From contig VZRN01005851.1 in assembly GCA_013397935.1 (NCBI GenBank), positions 1,973,072 to 2,037,071 on the forward strand: a stretch of DNA of 64,000 nt, written 5' to 3'. Below are positions 1-14,300 of this stretch, piece by piece. The translations under genes were made by a program, and so were the position numbers. Source of the stretch: Dasyornis broadbenti. Lineage: Eukaryota; Chordata; Aves; Passeriformes; Dasyornithidae. The notes beneath the pieces are model-generated. The model did not search any database, was not told the DNA's origin, and saw nothing but the letters and a program-made list of their open reading frames with translations. How positions within the stretch are numbered: the stretch's first letter is position 1; each line of letters starts with the position of its first letter.

Positions 1-1857
1 CTTTCCCATTTCACTTACTCCTAACTTGATAAATACCTTGGATTTTCATCTTTTACCTTATACCTTTTACATTCTCTTTCTGTGGCCATTTAAAGGTCAG
101 GACTTAATTTGAAAGGTGGATGTGTGTTAAAAAAAAAAAAAAATGAATGAATGAGGGGAAGAATAGGCGGTGAGACTCACTCAACAGTTGTGTGAGCATC
201 ATTCATTTCCCCAGGTAAAGCAAGCACCCTGAGGTCAGCTATTCATTCTTCATGTAGAAGAATCAGAAAGTGCTAGATTTTTCCAGAAAGAGTTATCTTG
301 AATATTTCAATGACTTCATTTATCAACCTGATATCAAAAATATTTGACATACATGATTTCTTTAAAAATAAAGTATGTGAGATCCTGCAGAAGGCTGAAT
401 TCCTATGACACTTCCACAGGAACTGAACTACCAGCTACAAGAGAAAAATCTCATCATTTATACTGGTGTGCATAAAGAATTTTTGGTCTTATAGGACCAA
501 ATCAGATTATGTTTCTGAGAGAATTTACCATGCAATGAAGTCACTCACCTTGTTCATTATTTTGTATAAAGAACAAAATTAACAAGAAGATACATGGTAT
601 ATCTGTTCAGGGTAAAGAAAATGAGAGCATTCCTCTGAAATTCATCAACAGCAGTAGTGGGAGTCATAATATATAAGATCAGGAAAACAAAATACTACAA
701 ACTGGAAGTTAGGCTCATTTTTACCATAAACTTACCTTCAGCAAGCTAGTAACTTATTTATCTGTGCCTTGGCATTTCCATCTTCACAGAAAAACAGAAA
801 ATTCCTAAATTCATGGGACTGTATCAAAGAAAATGTATCAGCATCAATAAAACCAGAACTTTTTCTGTCAAATGCCATTAAAGCATCCGGTAATATTTAA
901 TTTCCTTTGTACCAATCCAGTTAGTTCATGTGCTACTTCACTGGTTTCTAGTTTGTAAAATATTTATTCTAGTCTGCTTACAAATTGTCCAGGAAAACAA
1001 GTTACACATGAGAGTGTTTCCTCCATGTAATGAATGTAACACTGCTTTTCATCAATTTTGTTACAAGTGAAGCATTTGAAGTTTTCTAGCCTCTTGTTCA
1101 ATATACACCCTGAAAATGCATATTATGTTATTAAGATTCAATAAAGAAATAATCACCTTAGAAAATCACACATACAAAACATTACACACAGGTGATTAAA
1201 TATGTGCTAACAACTCTCCTTAAATTCCAATATTTTTGAAAGGTTTTACCATACACAGACACAATAAAATCACTTTGGTGTTTAGGTAGATCATGCTTAA
1301 ATTGGATTTTCACAACACAGACAACGGTTACAGATACATTAATTGAGGACAATAGCTATTATAGCTCTGGCATTGTTCAGAGAAACCTATCACTCTTCAC
1401 TGTAAAAGAGAATCAAGTTGTCAAACTCCATACTTGAGAAGTAATCACTGTTGGGGCAGAAGTTTCTGGTATAACTCAGTTTTATGACCAAATGTTACTT
1501 AATACAACATTACATACTGTAAAGAGAAGAGCCAGCACTTTTCATATCCAGAATCACCTGGTGCTGTTGCTATCTCTTCGCTCCACAAAAGCGTGTTTTA
1601 GTGCTGGCTCAAGTGAAACAAACATGGTGCCAAAACCTGACCATCAGCCAGGATCTTTTCATTTGAGCTTATTTTCAGGAGATTCTTGTTTACCCATAAT
1701 AGATCTGCTTCAGTTCAAGCTGCTGGGATTTCTGAAATCTTCCCGAAACATCTGTGTGGGTGAGTTGAGTTCAGACTGCAGTGGTAATCTGCGTCAGTCC
1801 TAGGTCGTTGGACTCCTCTCTCTCTTGAGGACAGTAAGATGACATTTCCACGACTAG
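1..1857 (-). other. OPRK1: Downstream of OPRK1 stop, probable 3' UTR
   Basis: This is AT-rich sequence with no supportable gene. Mammalian OPRK1 has a 3' UTR of several kilobases, so most or all of this may be transcribed with the gene, and the true transcript end could lie outside the window. A minus-strand AATAAA sits at 968-963 as one possible poly(A) signal. Other features are an A-run with GAAT repeats at about 130-155 and a short ORF at 1492-1803 (+) that resembles no protein I know. Confidence 0.5.
963..968 (-). terminator. Possible polyadenylation hexamer AATAAA
   Basis: A canonical hexamer lies on the OPRK1 strand about 890 bases after the stop codon. The sequence beyond it (towards lower coordinates) is only weakly GT-rich. 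It is a candidate only, because such hexamers are frequent by chance in AT-rich DNA. Confidence 0.2.
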
Positions 1858-2390
1858 TCATACAGGTTTGTTTGCCCCACCTGCTTCCCTCGTGTAAGCT
1901 GGGTCTTGCACAGTGTTTCTGACCCTGCTGGTGCTCTGCCTGTCCATCCTCATCTTGAAGGGGAAGCAGAAGTCCTTGAAGCATCTCTTGAAGTTTTCAT
2001 CCAAAAACGCGTAAAGGATTGGGTTGAGGCTGCTGTTGGTGTAACCCAAAGCGATGCAGAAGTAGTAGCTGGATATGGCAGCAGTGCTGTGGGACACGTC
2101 CCCTAAGGCTTCAACAAGCACGAAAATGTGAATAGGAGTCCAGCAGATAATAAAAACTGCCACAACCACAAGAACCAACCTGGTGATGCGACGCAGGTTT
2201 CGATCTTTTTCTCGAGACCCTGAGAGAAGCCGCACGCTTTTGAGGCGCAGGATCATCAGAGTATAGCAAACAATTATAATGAGAACTGGAATAACAAATG
2301 CAAAGACAAAGACACAGATTTTCATGAAGATGTCCCACCACACATAATCTCTGTCTGGAAACTGCAAGGAGCATTCAGTGCTAGCAGTAT
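1858..2390 (-). CDS. OPRK1: OPRK1 coding exon 3 (loop 2, TM5 to C-tail)
   Basis: The exon begins after a CTAG acceptor (AG at 2392-2391) with AT, which completes Asp205, and ends at TGA 1860-1858. It encodes extracellular loop 2 (residues about 201-224, with Cys211), TM5, intracellular loop 3 with the RLLSGSREKDRNLRR stretch, TM6 (CWTPIHIF), TM7 (NPILYAF), helix 8 and the tail. Glu298 (6.58), the kappa-specific address residue for ligands such as norbinaltorphimine (human Glu297), is present in LVEALG. The tail keeps the probable palmitoylation cysteine (DFCFPF) and RQSTSRVRNTVQDPAY. Loop 2 and the last dozen residues are the most changed parts. Confidence 0.97.
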
Positions 2391-5300
2391 CTAGGAACGA
2401 AGGAAGCAAGAAGAAAATTGCTTTGTTATTAGATATTCTAAACAATGTAATTATCATAGCATAAGGTAGGAAAAGTGATTATTATGTACTGTGATATTAA
2501 TAAATGGAGTTATCATTAAATCGCTTCAAGGAAGCTTTCAATTACAATTGAAAATGCTTTCATTTTGCAGCTGTCTCTAGAAATTACTGAGTTTTGGGTC
2601 TTTTTAAATGCAAAATATTGTATGAAATTTCTTTCCCATGGGAGGATCTAAAAAAGCAGAGCACAAAAACAAAATCTGTAAAGTTGTTTCCATTTGAATC
2701 TCACTGAGATTTAAAATCAGACTGAGTACCATGTTCAGTGAAATAGAAATCTCATCATTATTATCAAACTACATATGTTTTTGTCTGTGGGTGGAGAAAG
2801 ATTTTTGATAACAAGAATGGTAGAAGCTGAAGGAGATTTTGATAGCAGGAAAATTTTGCCAATATATGATAATGTCTAATAATCTTTTCCCATATGCCTT
2901 TTACAGCACAAATAGAATACACATAAATTCTTGCATTCAGAAAAACTTGAGGCAACAGCTTCTTTTCTGTTAAACAGAAGCAAATAAAATACATGTGTGC
3001 ATGGAGTCAAATGGAAGCTACTCTTTTTGCAGATCATGCCATTGAAAATGCAGCCTGTGCAGAGACTGCAGGATTTGGGCCGCAGGGATCAGCCCAGCCC
3101 CTTTCCTGTTGCCCGTGGCAGGATTCAGAGCCACGGGCTGTCACTTAAATGTATGTTACAGAAATACTTCATCTGACAGGAGGCAGCCAAGGAATGAAAT
3201 ATTTGAGGTTCCATTTGCTGACCTCATTGGAGCCTTCCAGCATATAAAACATATGGAAAAACAAGTAATAAGGTAAATGAAAAGGCGAGAGTAGAGGTAA
3301 ATTTACAACTACTATCAGCAGTTCAATTCTACCGAAGATAAGTCTGGGTAACACAGGGATTTTTCACTCTGAATCATAGCTTAGATTTTATCCTGTAAAG
3401 CACTGCCTTGTTCTTTGGATTTTTTATAATTTTCCCAACTGAATTTGTCATTCCTCTACAAATTATTATGTATTGTCTTTCATTGATTCAGATCTAAGAG
3501 TGGAATGATTCAATATACTCCTGCACATCACTTTTTCATAGTTGTCTCCATCAGAACAAGTCAGAAAAAAAAGTCAGGCCTTATTTCCCTGCTATAAAAA
3601 TGCTTCTCAAATCAAAAAGATATTGCAGAGACTGTGTTTTGAAATGCAATTAGGGGAGGAATATATCATTATAGCATCATTCAGACATTTCCATGGTTAG
3701 ATATCAGAAAACTGTTACTGGATGATATTTAACACCAAAACATTTCAATAGAAAAAGTTTACAGCTAAAAAAGCTAAATATTTTGAGGTTTTATTTTAAA
3801 TAATATGTATGATGGTAAAAGCTGAAAATTGAAAAGACATTTTTCAAGTCTGATGGAAGATACTCAGATGAAAGCACAAGTATAACTTGACAGGTCTTAA
3901 CTCTCAGTGAACTTGTCTAAATCCTTTGTGATGTAGGTTTCCATAAGCATAGTTGCTTTTACTTAATTTCATTCTAGAAATGTCAACAATAGTCTTCAAA
4001 GTTTTCATGTCAATTATTACTTTATTTGTGGTAGATCATGGCTTAGCAGCAGCAAGAAAATCAGGTTGCAGCTGTGTTATCTAAACTAGTAAAGCTGCCT
4101 CCAGATGTGTGAGATGAAAATGAAGTGTGATCTTGGATGGCTGCTCCGGACCACATCCAACTACTCACTGAAACCCAGTTCCAAAGCAAAAGGCCTCTTC
4201 AGATTTACTGACATAATTTCACATATTTATCAAATTTATTAGGTCATCCTTGCTATATTTTGCCATAGTTTGTGGTTGACCATGGTATTTTAGAATTCTG
4301 AATTATCAAATACAAGTTTATTTATTATCTTACATCTCATTGGAGTTTACTTTCTATGGAAAATCTGATTCTAAATTCATTAATATTCATGTATTGTACT
4401 TGATATACGTAATGCCATAGCATAGTACTTTATGGAATCCATTTATATTTTCCAGCTTACAAGTAGGAAACAGTCAATAGAAATTCTGGTCATAATGTAC
4501 AATACCATATTAATTTTCTGGAACTTTGGAAGTGGAACAGAATAAAATCCAAAATATTTTATTTTTACTGCCTGAGAAGGTGCAGAATTATGTGTGATGT
4601 CATAAACTTAAGATTTCATACTGATGTTTTCCACTTTGAAAGCCAGATATTCCAAATACATTGATATATTTAAGGAAAAATACTACATTCTATATGCTAT
4701 TTTGGTGTAAATATATTTTATAATGTGTTTGATAAACTACCATTTAAGATTTATCTTAATCTTGACATAGGAAATATGTATATTAGATACATAATATTGA
4801 TTGTGTCACTTTCATGCCCTTCATACCCTTACTGATAGCATGAATAGTTAATTTTATACCCTTATTTTTTTGGTAGCTGGACAATTCTTCAGCAAGAAAA
4901 GCTCCATTAAGGCCAGAGCAGGAAAATTTACACAGACATAAAATTTATTCTGCAGGAAAAATGTATCCAAAAGGACACACCTGGGAGCAATTCTGAACTG
5001 TGATAACAAAATGGATTAACTGAGCACAGTGAGGGAACTTTAAATATAATCACTTTCCATTTTCTGTTTAGTTGTTGCTTAAATCTGAATCCAACAGAGG
5101 CCCTGAAGCACATAAACAACAACTGTTTTGACCAATATAACATAAAGTTTCAGGCCCGGGCTCCAGCTGTCAGGCAAAGGGAGCATCCTCACCTTTCCGC
5201 TTCAGCATTTATCAGCGCAATTCACGAACACACCAGACAAGGTAATTGACACTAAATGCTCAAGAGACACCTTAGATCAGACGAGCAGGGAGGAACAGCA

Positions 5301-8300
5301 GCAGCTGACAAGCAGTTGCCAATATTTCCAACCTCACTGAGCCCAGCTGTGTTCTGTATTACCAGTCTCTGTTTCATAAGTCACAAAAAAAAAAAAAAAA
5401 GGGCTGCCTTCTATGCAGCATGGAGAAGGCATTTAATCATTGCTGGCCTCAGAGGGCCCCTTGATCTACAAGTGCTGCTGACAGTGAATGACAGGAATAT
5501 TCTGTTAGTTGAGCGTGCTCCAACAAAACACCTGTCTGAGCCAATGTCCCATGGCCTTCAGGATCTCGTATGTAGCAAGAGATTCTTCCCAAATATGCCT
5601 TAAGTTAATGCGTCCCCAGCTAGACATTGTTTTATAGAGCCTGTCAAAACTTTACTGGGGAGAAGAGTTACAGCACTGCAAACCAGGACACGTGATCCCC
5701 CAAAGCACTGAAAGTAGTTTCCAGAGGACTTTTCTGTCACCTACATAACAGAAGACCAACAGCAAGAACAAAATCTATATATCTTCAGACAAATATATCA
5801 GCCCTTGAGCATCTGTTACTGAAATGATTTTTCGCATTGATCTGTGTCAAACAGCTTAACATACAGCATTTCTTTTTTTCTACCAGATGAAACAGTGTCC
5901 TCAGGTAAACATAAACCATTCTAAATTGAAAAGGTTGTTAGTGCAGAAAATTATGAATAATTTTTCAAAAGGTTTTTTACCTCTCAAACAAGACTCCTAC
6001 CAAATAAATGTCTTATATTTTATCAAGCCATCCATTAATGGGATGACCCCAACCCAAGGACATCATTAGAAGTCTCCAGCCTTTTGAGGACATCGAGATG
6101 ACCCTGCACTCCACTTATGCCTGTGGGTATAAAGCACATGTGTGGGAAAATGCTTCTCCCTTTTCCTTCTCAAAGAAGATCTCAAAAGCAGATTAACCCC
6201 ATTGCAGGGTAATGAGTCAGGAGCTACAGGGACTAAATCCACAGTCCTTCATTGAATATAAATTTCAAGCAAAGCCTACACATGGTTTGCATACAGTTTC
6301 CGTTGACTTTGTATTCTTGTTGCTGTTTTCCTGCCATGGCCTGAATTTCCATTTTCTCTGCCGGTCTTTATTCTCAGCTTTTCCAGGTTTCCATTTACAC
6401 TCCCATCCTTTTTTAAACAAGATCTTGAGATATTGTCATACATAATTTATCTTAATTTTCTCTCTCCAGTTGCTGACTTTTCATTTCTTCACCATGCCTT
6501 CAAGTTCTATGAAATGGCTGGTGAAAATAAACTCCCAAGAATTCTAGTTTCTGCTTTTGGGACTTCATCAGAACTACTCTCACAACACCTACAAGAAGAA
6601 CCTTAAGCCCACATTTCAAGTTCAGCCTAAACTGATCCTAGATTTGTCCATTGTGATAAATCTTGATAATTTTCCCCTGCTGTCTGCAAGTAGTTTTTGA
6701 TGGCTTCATTCTAGCACAGGCAGTGTTCCAAAGTGCATTTTGTTATTTTATTTGGCCAGGACATCTGAACTTAAATGATTTACATGATGCATTGTGGTGT
6801 TCCACAACATATTTCAAAATGTCAAGAATTTAGATATACTTTTGAAGAAGGAATAAATAAGGTTTGATCAATATTTGAACCTACATTTTATTGCCAGTTG
6901 AGAAATAAAAAGACTGAATTTTGAATGTTCACACTCACCTTCCCTGACTTTGGTGCCTCCAAGTACTATTGCTGATATACCAACAGATGAGGACAGTAGC
7001 CAGATACAGATGTTGATTATCTTTGCTTTGAGAGGTGTACGGAAGTCCAGAGCCTTTACAGGGTGACACACGGCAATGTATCGATCAACACTCATCATGG
7101 TCAGTGTGAAAATGCTGGTAAACATGTTATAGTAGTCAATAGAAATCACTATTTTACACAGCATGTCACCAAAGGGCCAGGAGTTCATCAGGTACTCAGT
7201 GCTTTGGAAAGGCATGGTCGTGGTAACAAGTGCATCTGCCATAGCCAGGTTGAAGATGTAGATGTTGGTCGCTGTCTTCATCTTTGTGTACCTGAAGAAC
7301 AAAAAATGTGAGGTTTTGTTATTATAAAATATGATTATGCCCCTTCAGATATGTAACAGTTTATCAGTCAGGCTTTGTCAGGTTTTTATGTCTTTTCTCA
7401 TCTCTGCTGGAAATGCACATAGATGCAAGACCCTTGGGATAAAAATGAAAACACTTCATTCAGTCTCTCAGCACATATGTCAGCAGTTAGAACTATTTAC
7501 CACAAGCAAACCAAGTATATGGATGCATTTAACCTAGTTAGACAAGTGCTGATTTCCATTCTGTTTTGTCAAGTCTCTCTACAAGAAAATATAATTGTTA
7601 AATTTGGAAGTGCTCAAAATGCTTTTTATTTCATTTTCTTATGGCTATCTGTCAGTGATTGTGAGGTTTCTGGGTTTGCTTTGTGGAAAAAAGAGTTATC
7701 CCATTTTGCAGTAAGAATCCAAGTTAATTGGTGTGTCTGCTGGGCCAGATTGCTTCTTATATGATAGTTTGTCTTCCTTGAATTCACTACAGTGCCAGCA
7801 GATGCAAGTTTAGTCATTTCCCTTCCTCGTTTCTTCCTTGCCAATTTCTTCCCCTTTCTTATCATCAGCTTTTTCCAGTCCTCTCTTTTGTGACTGATAA
7901 TGTAAAAGATGACAAGTATTTAAGCAGGATACCACAGTGGGGAAAAAGTTGTCATAGCAACATTTTTTTCTACATCCTGTAAGTTCGTTTTGTCCAGCTG
8001 GTAGGAACCTCAGCCTACAGGACCTGAAAAAAATAGGATCTGTTTTGTGAGATGATTGCCTGCTTTGTTCAGCCCCAATGATAGTTTCAGGAGACAGCCT
8101 GTGGAGGACTTTTTCCATCTCTGTGATGGAGACAAAGGATGACAGAGAGCCTGCTAATGTGGGAATATACCTAACACTCCTTTCTGAAATTCTTCCCCAC
8201 AAATACTTGTGTTTGCTCGTTGCTGTTAATTTATTATTGGATTTAATGGAATTTTCTTTCTCAAAACTGCTTCAGCCCCATATTTTGAGTGTGTGTCCAA

Positions 8301-11300
8301 ACTAGAAGGTGCACACATAACACATACAGAAACACATGCAGCTACTTTTTGCTATATGTCACTAATAGTGTACATTGGAAATATAGGATTCAACCAGTTC
8401 AGCCAATGAACACATAAGATGGTGTGCCTATTTTCCTTTAAAACTTTGATGTACAGAATAAAAAAAAACAAAAATCAATTGAGCAATGTTGTCAGAATGT
8501 GTCAAATATGTAAATTAGCTATTAAATAAAATGTGGGCAGAAATTTCCCTTTATGACCAATATGAAATGTTAAAAATAGCATTGGTTTTTCTAAAACACT
8601 CCAATTAAGACTTATTGAGGAAATACAGCCAAATGGTGCTTTGAAGCACAGGGGTTAAACTGCAGGGGAAGAGAGACTAAATCCTTTTCAGTCCCATACC
8701 ATCAGTCAGAGCTGGGCTTCTGCCTCCCACACTAGATCAATCTCCTCAACAGACCCTCCAGCAGAGGAGGCAGTCTGTCCTGTAGGTCTCACTACAGCCC
8801 TTAAGGCACTGTTCAAACACAATTATGAGTGCTTATGGCTAGAAAAAGCAAATATAAGACATATTAACAGACAAGGAATTTTCCTCCTGGTTAAAAAAAA
8901 AGAAAAAGTATTGTATCCAAGTGTATCACGGATGTAAGACTGAACAAAAGTTCACAAACACTCAGAAATCTCTGTCAAAATGGACTCATTTCCATTAAAT
9001 TACATAGAATAGTAGAAGGATAATTTTACTTCTTCGGACATCACTGATGGTATTTGGAATTGCTGTCTTGTTCATATTACAAAAAAAAAAATTACTATGG
9101 AAAGTAGAAATGGTTGCATAAAAAGCACCAAAAAATAAATGAAGGGACCGGAGAAAATTCTTTCTGTGAGTTTCTTAAAGAACTCAGCACATTTAGTTTG
9201 TCAAAAAGAACACCAAGAAGTGATTTGATTACAATGTCTGAAGACCTTCACAGGGAGAAAATAGCAGGTACCAAAGAGTTGTTTCAGACTACAAAGAAAA
9301 GCAGAAGAACAAATACGTAAAACTCTTAAGACAGACAAACTCAGCTTAGAAACAACAGTTTTTTCCTAACAGCTAAGGTGATTATTAGCGGGAAAAATAA
9401 AGGGGTAATTTTTCCATCCATTGTTGCCTTCAAATCAAGGTCTGCTGCTTTGCAAAGGGTCTGCTTCAGTCAAATACAAGTTACTAGACTCAACACAGGA
9501 ACATTCAAATGAAATGCAATGACCTTTCATATGCAGAGGTGACACAACCAATCGTTCTTCTGAATCATTATTTCTGCAGATCTTTAAAATCTTCACCAAG
9601 GGTTTGGATAGGGAAAGTTTGCTTTCAAAATATAGAAGAATTAGTGTGACTTTTTTTCCTTTATGACAATCAGAAAACCAGGGAAAAATATCTAAGAAGA
9701 TATTGTTAGCTTTGAAAAAGCAAATATCTGAAAGTCTTTATACCATTTCTTGCTACCTTAATTTAATTATTTTGTGTGCCATTACAACCATATATACCAT
9801 ATTTTCCCAGTACCCCTTTCCCTTTCCCTCCTTCCTAGCCTTCCAGTGGAAGAATAAGAAAGAACTGCAGTAAAATAGGGCTAGTTTTTTAGGTATCTTC
9901 AAAATCCAAATTTTTGAAGCTGCCATATAAAACATGTTCTCTGTGTATGCACTGCTTATGTTCTGTATGTAAATTGAGTAAATTTGATTTTTTTTGGACT
10001 ATGCAGCACATGCACATAAAAGAAAATTGGGTTTACCATTGCTATTGATCCAACAGGAAGGGTGTCTTAGCATTCACAGGTAGGAAGAAATATAGAGTTA
10101 TTCCAGCATCAGCATTTAGACAACTTCCAATGTAACCAAGTCAAAGCTGTGTATGGGAATGAAAATTTAACAGGGAAAAGAAAAACCCACAGCATGCCAT
10201 TTCTCCCATAAAGCTTTGTGAAAGATTTGCCCCATTTCAGGGGTAGATCTGCACCTACCTCTCAAATCCTTGCTTTGATAACCTTACCTGGTGTGGGTCT
10301 ATTCCATCCATCACAGCTCACCAGCCTGGCTGTCCCATGACTAGCTGGCCTTGCCCAAATCCACCCCAGTTCACAGATGCCGCCCTGCACCATTCATTCT
10401 GGACCAGAATAGGCACCTGACTCCTTCTTTGACAGATTTGAACAAGAAGGTGGGACACCAATAAATACTGCTCCAGCAAATATTGCATTTAGGCAATCAG
10501 TTCTCCCAGGAACTGCAGAGGGATCATGCAGCCCTAACTCACGGATGAAGGGTGCACTGGCAACCTGAGAACTGCTAAATCCAAGCATGTTTGACTGACA
10601 CAACCTTAAAACTCACTGATCTCGCACTGGTAACGTAAAGAGCTTGATTACTTTTGCCTGGAAACATTGGCCTCTGTATAAATGAGGTGCTGGTCTTTAA
10701 AGTTATTAGGCAGTATAGATTAAATCATACATTTATTTAGAAGTGCACAGAATTCAAAAATGTCTTTGAGAATCTGGACTCAATCATCCTAACTCCTTTG
10801 AATATTTTTAATTAAACACCTAAAAATTATTAAATGCCTACATTCCTCTGAAGATATGTGCTTGCAGGCTTAATCAAAGGTCCAGACAAAGTAATGGAGT
10901 GACTGCTGTTGCTGTCAGACCCTTTGAAGCAGTCTCTGAGAGAGTCCGCCAGATGGGGGATTTGCCTGCTTTCCTGCAACTCATTCTACTGCACCAAAAT
11001 AAAGAAGGAAATATTTTGTCTGGTTTGAGGTTTTTCCACCATATTCTCCATTCACTTGAACAAGGCCAGAACAGTGATTTTGTAAGGGAACCTTGTCTTC
11101 CTTTGCAAAACTAAAATTCTTGATCAAATACCTGAATTCACTTTAGTTAAAAATACTTCCATCTGCTGTAATCAGTTTAGCAGGACAGAAAAGGGAAACC
11201 TGGACATAATTACAGCACAGGTGGCACAGTGGCAATTAATGACAAACAATTCTCAGTGTCTGAGAGACAAGTTTCAAAGACCATTATCTTATAAACCATG

Positions 11301-14300
11301 GCTGTATCAACTGCTCATGGGAAATCCCATGTCTAGAAAATGGTTGGTTAAAAACTGGGACTCCTTAACAGAATGGCAACTTTTCTAATTCTACATTTTA
11401 AACCAGGTGCTAGAATCTAATTTCAAGGGCCAAAAAATGCTCTGATTACTTAAGCTGGTGGATCTCAAGACTGCTTGTTAAGCTATAAGCAGGCCTCAGG
11501 CTTCTCTAGACTAAATAACTGGAAGATATATCAAAACTGCAGAAAAATAGTCAGGATGAAACATAACATCCATTCATTTGGATGGGTTTTTTGTTTTTTT
11601 TTTTTTTAATGGGTATATGATGAAAACTTTAAAGGAGCAAGTTTTAAATTATGTCTACTTTTGTGTCAAAAGTAAAATTCTCAAAATTATTACAATTTAG
11701 ACATCATTCACTTTCCAAAAATGGCATGTTCTTTGAGGCTGACTTTAGTCTGACCCCTAGAAATTTTCCCATTTCTCAGTTGACTCACCATTACTGTTCT
11801 TTTCCCTCTGGAGTAGAATATCACTTGAACAAGCTTTTAAGACAGTAAATAAGAAGAAATCACACCTCCAGCCTACGTTATCAATGAAATTGAGGTAACA
11901 GAAGAGGGAAGCATAGAACCAAGGATCTGGTGTGCTTTCAGGAAAAAATCTGCTAGTAGAGCCCCTTAAAGTTATTATCTCAAGCAGAGGAGAGGAGTGT
12001 GATTCTGAAGTACACTGTAACATTAGAAAAGCTGATAAAAAGTGAGAAAGAGGCTCTGGTCAAACTTTTTCATGTAACAAGATGAAGTGATGGAGTGTTC
12101 CCTGCAGTGTGAAATGAGGGATAGGGAAGGGAGCAAAACTAACAAATATACTGCAATATTCTCCAGTTGCAGAGGGAAAGTACAAAAGCATAAAGTACAA
12201 TGAGGAATAGCAAACACAGATTTTTCACAGATACGTGGGTAAGTGAATGAAAATGAGAGCTAAAGCACATCTAAAGCAAATTGCAAAAACACCTATCAGC
12301 AGGATGCAGGTTCTGTTCCACTAGGTTCCTCTGAATCAACTATATGGAGATCAAGCAGCTGAAAAGCTTAGTCAGGAAAGCTCTAAATCTCAAGGCTATA
12401 TTCAGAGTACACTGAGTATAATACTGCGTCAGAACAGGAAGAGAAAACAAAAAACAATCCAGGAGGAACTATTCCAAACACATACCATGTCGAAAGGATG
12501 GTTCAGCTATCTCTTGGACTCATAATCCAATATAAAAGTCTTATGCCAATATGAAATTAAGTCTAAGGTCATTTAAAGAATATAAAAATTAATATTCTGC
12601 AGTTTTCATGTTTGTATTACGTTATATGACATTATCCTGTTTTGAATGACAGCCAGAATTTAGCAGTAGAGAGGACCTTGGATAACACTTTAAATAAAGG
12701 CAAACATTCTTACTGCACATATATAAAAGCTGCCTGTCTTAAATTTAGGACCCGACAAAAAAGTGTTGTCTATAAAATTGTATCCTAAAGTGGAATTTTC
12801 TTTACTAATAAGTATCCAAAGAAACCTATTTTAAAGCATCTTAAAAAAAGAAAAGCATCATCTTGTCTTTTATTCTCCCCTCAGGGAGCATAATCTATGT
12901 GAATGTCAAAAGGTATAATTAAAATCCTTACAATTTTCCACTACTCTTACTTCTATGCCCTAGCCTTAAAGTGAGACTGAACAAGATCTTGCAGATTTAG
13001 ATTGGATGTGGAAGCTTTTTTTCTTACCTGAAGAACCAGGTTCTGAATTAGTTCAATTCTACATATATCCTAGTCAAAGTGAAGGAAAATTCACACTACT
13101 TAACAAAAATTAGCTAATTTTCTCCTTCTATGTTAAAGGCTTTTAATATTTTTATATGAGCTCAAGAGCATGTCTTTGAAGAAACTATAAAATGGTAGGA
13201 AAAAAAAAAACCTGCGAAATTTTGGCTTCCATAGCTTTGATAAGAGAGCCCACAGGTCAAGGTGCTGTGATTCACTGTGGCTTAAAATGAATCAGTGAGA
13301 ATGCAGAATTTCACAAAATTGGTATGTTGTCTAAAATCATTATGTCTAATATTATTATTAAAGAGCCTGGACAATTAACTTAGACTTTGTACCTGATTTT
13401 TTTGCTCCCTTTTGGTAAGTAGAGATTAATACTGACCAAATTATTCTGTCTCTCAGAAAACTTCATGCTCTTGCAAATGTTTCCCAGTGACGAGTCATGC
13501 TGTGGGGAGTTCCCAGGGTGTTACACAGACCATCCTAATCCTTCTTATTTGTCATAAGTACGTTGCTCTAGTGAATATTGAATCTCTGTCTCTGGTAACA
13601 CCCACCTTTCTCATTTTCTTTTCTCTTGGAAGAATTTTTTATTTTTTTTTAATAAAGGACATGAGCTCCCTTGGTAAAATGCTTCCCATGGGTTTACGGG
13701 AGTGGGAATTGTATGGACAGAGATTGCCTGGCAAAGAGAACAAATCTCATTGCTCAAGGAAACAGAGATAATAGCTCCAGGAAAAGATTTCTCTGGGTCT
13801 TACTTTCCTCGTTATTCTTTGAAGAGCCTCTGATTTCCGTAGGTAACTACATATGCAGAAGTTGATTGGAAGCAGACAAATGTTATTGTATGTTTGCTTC
13901 TCCCAGATGTTCCTGCAGGACAGAAACAAGGAAAGATCTCAGAAACCACTCACTTGGGGGTATTGGGGTATGGCTTCCAAAAGACCACGTACGGGTTCCA
14001 CAAGACCAGGTGCTTTGTTCCCAAAACAAGGCACCAGGTCTCCATTTTGCCACAGGGAAGAAAAACAACTGACACAGCTGGGAGTGTTTTATAGGACAAC
14101 TACACACTCCGATGTGTGGAGACCCAAATCTCTGCTCAACACTCCTGTAATAAAGTTGAATGGGAGACAAGGGACTTCCCTCTATAACAAGTATGGGATT
14201 ATGTGGTAAGACAACAAATGTTCACATCAGTAGAGAGCCAACTCAGGGAAAAGCCATCAGCCCCTCTTGGCAGCTGGGAGGCTTTCTCTGGACTCCACCC

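Noticed and set aside
1715..2374. Overlapping ORFs on both strands across OPRK1 exon 3
   Set aside because: They are shadows of the receptor frame without any independent likeness.
5385..5400. A-run as a sign of a retrocopied gene
   Set aside because: The sequence beside it shows no intronless copy of a known gene and no matching target-site duplications.
6868..6938. Read-through extension of OPRK1 exon 2 (protein ending in SFLFLN-like residues)
   Set aside because: A perfect GTGAGT donor at 6938 and an in-phase acceptor at 2391 restore the known loop 2 sequence. The extension is intronic.
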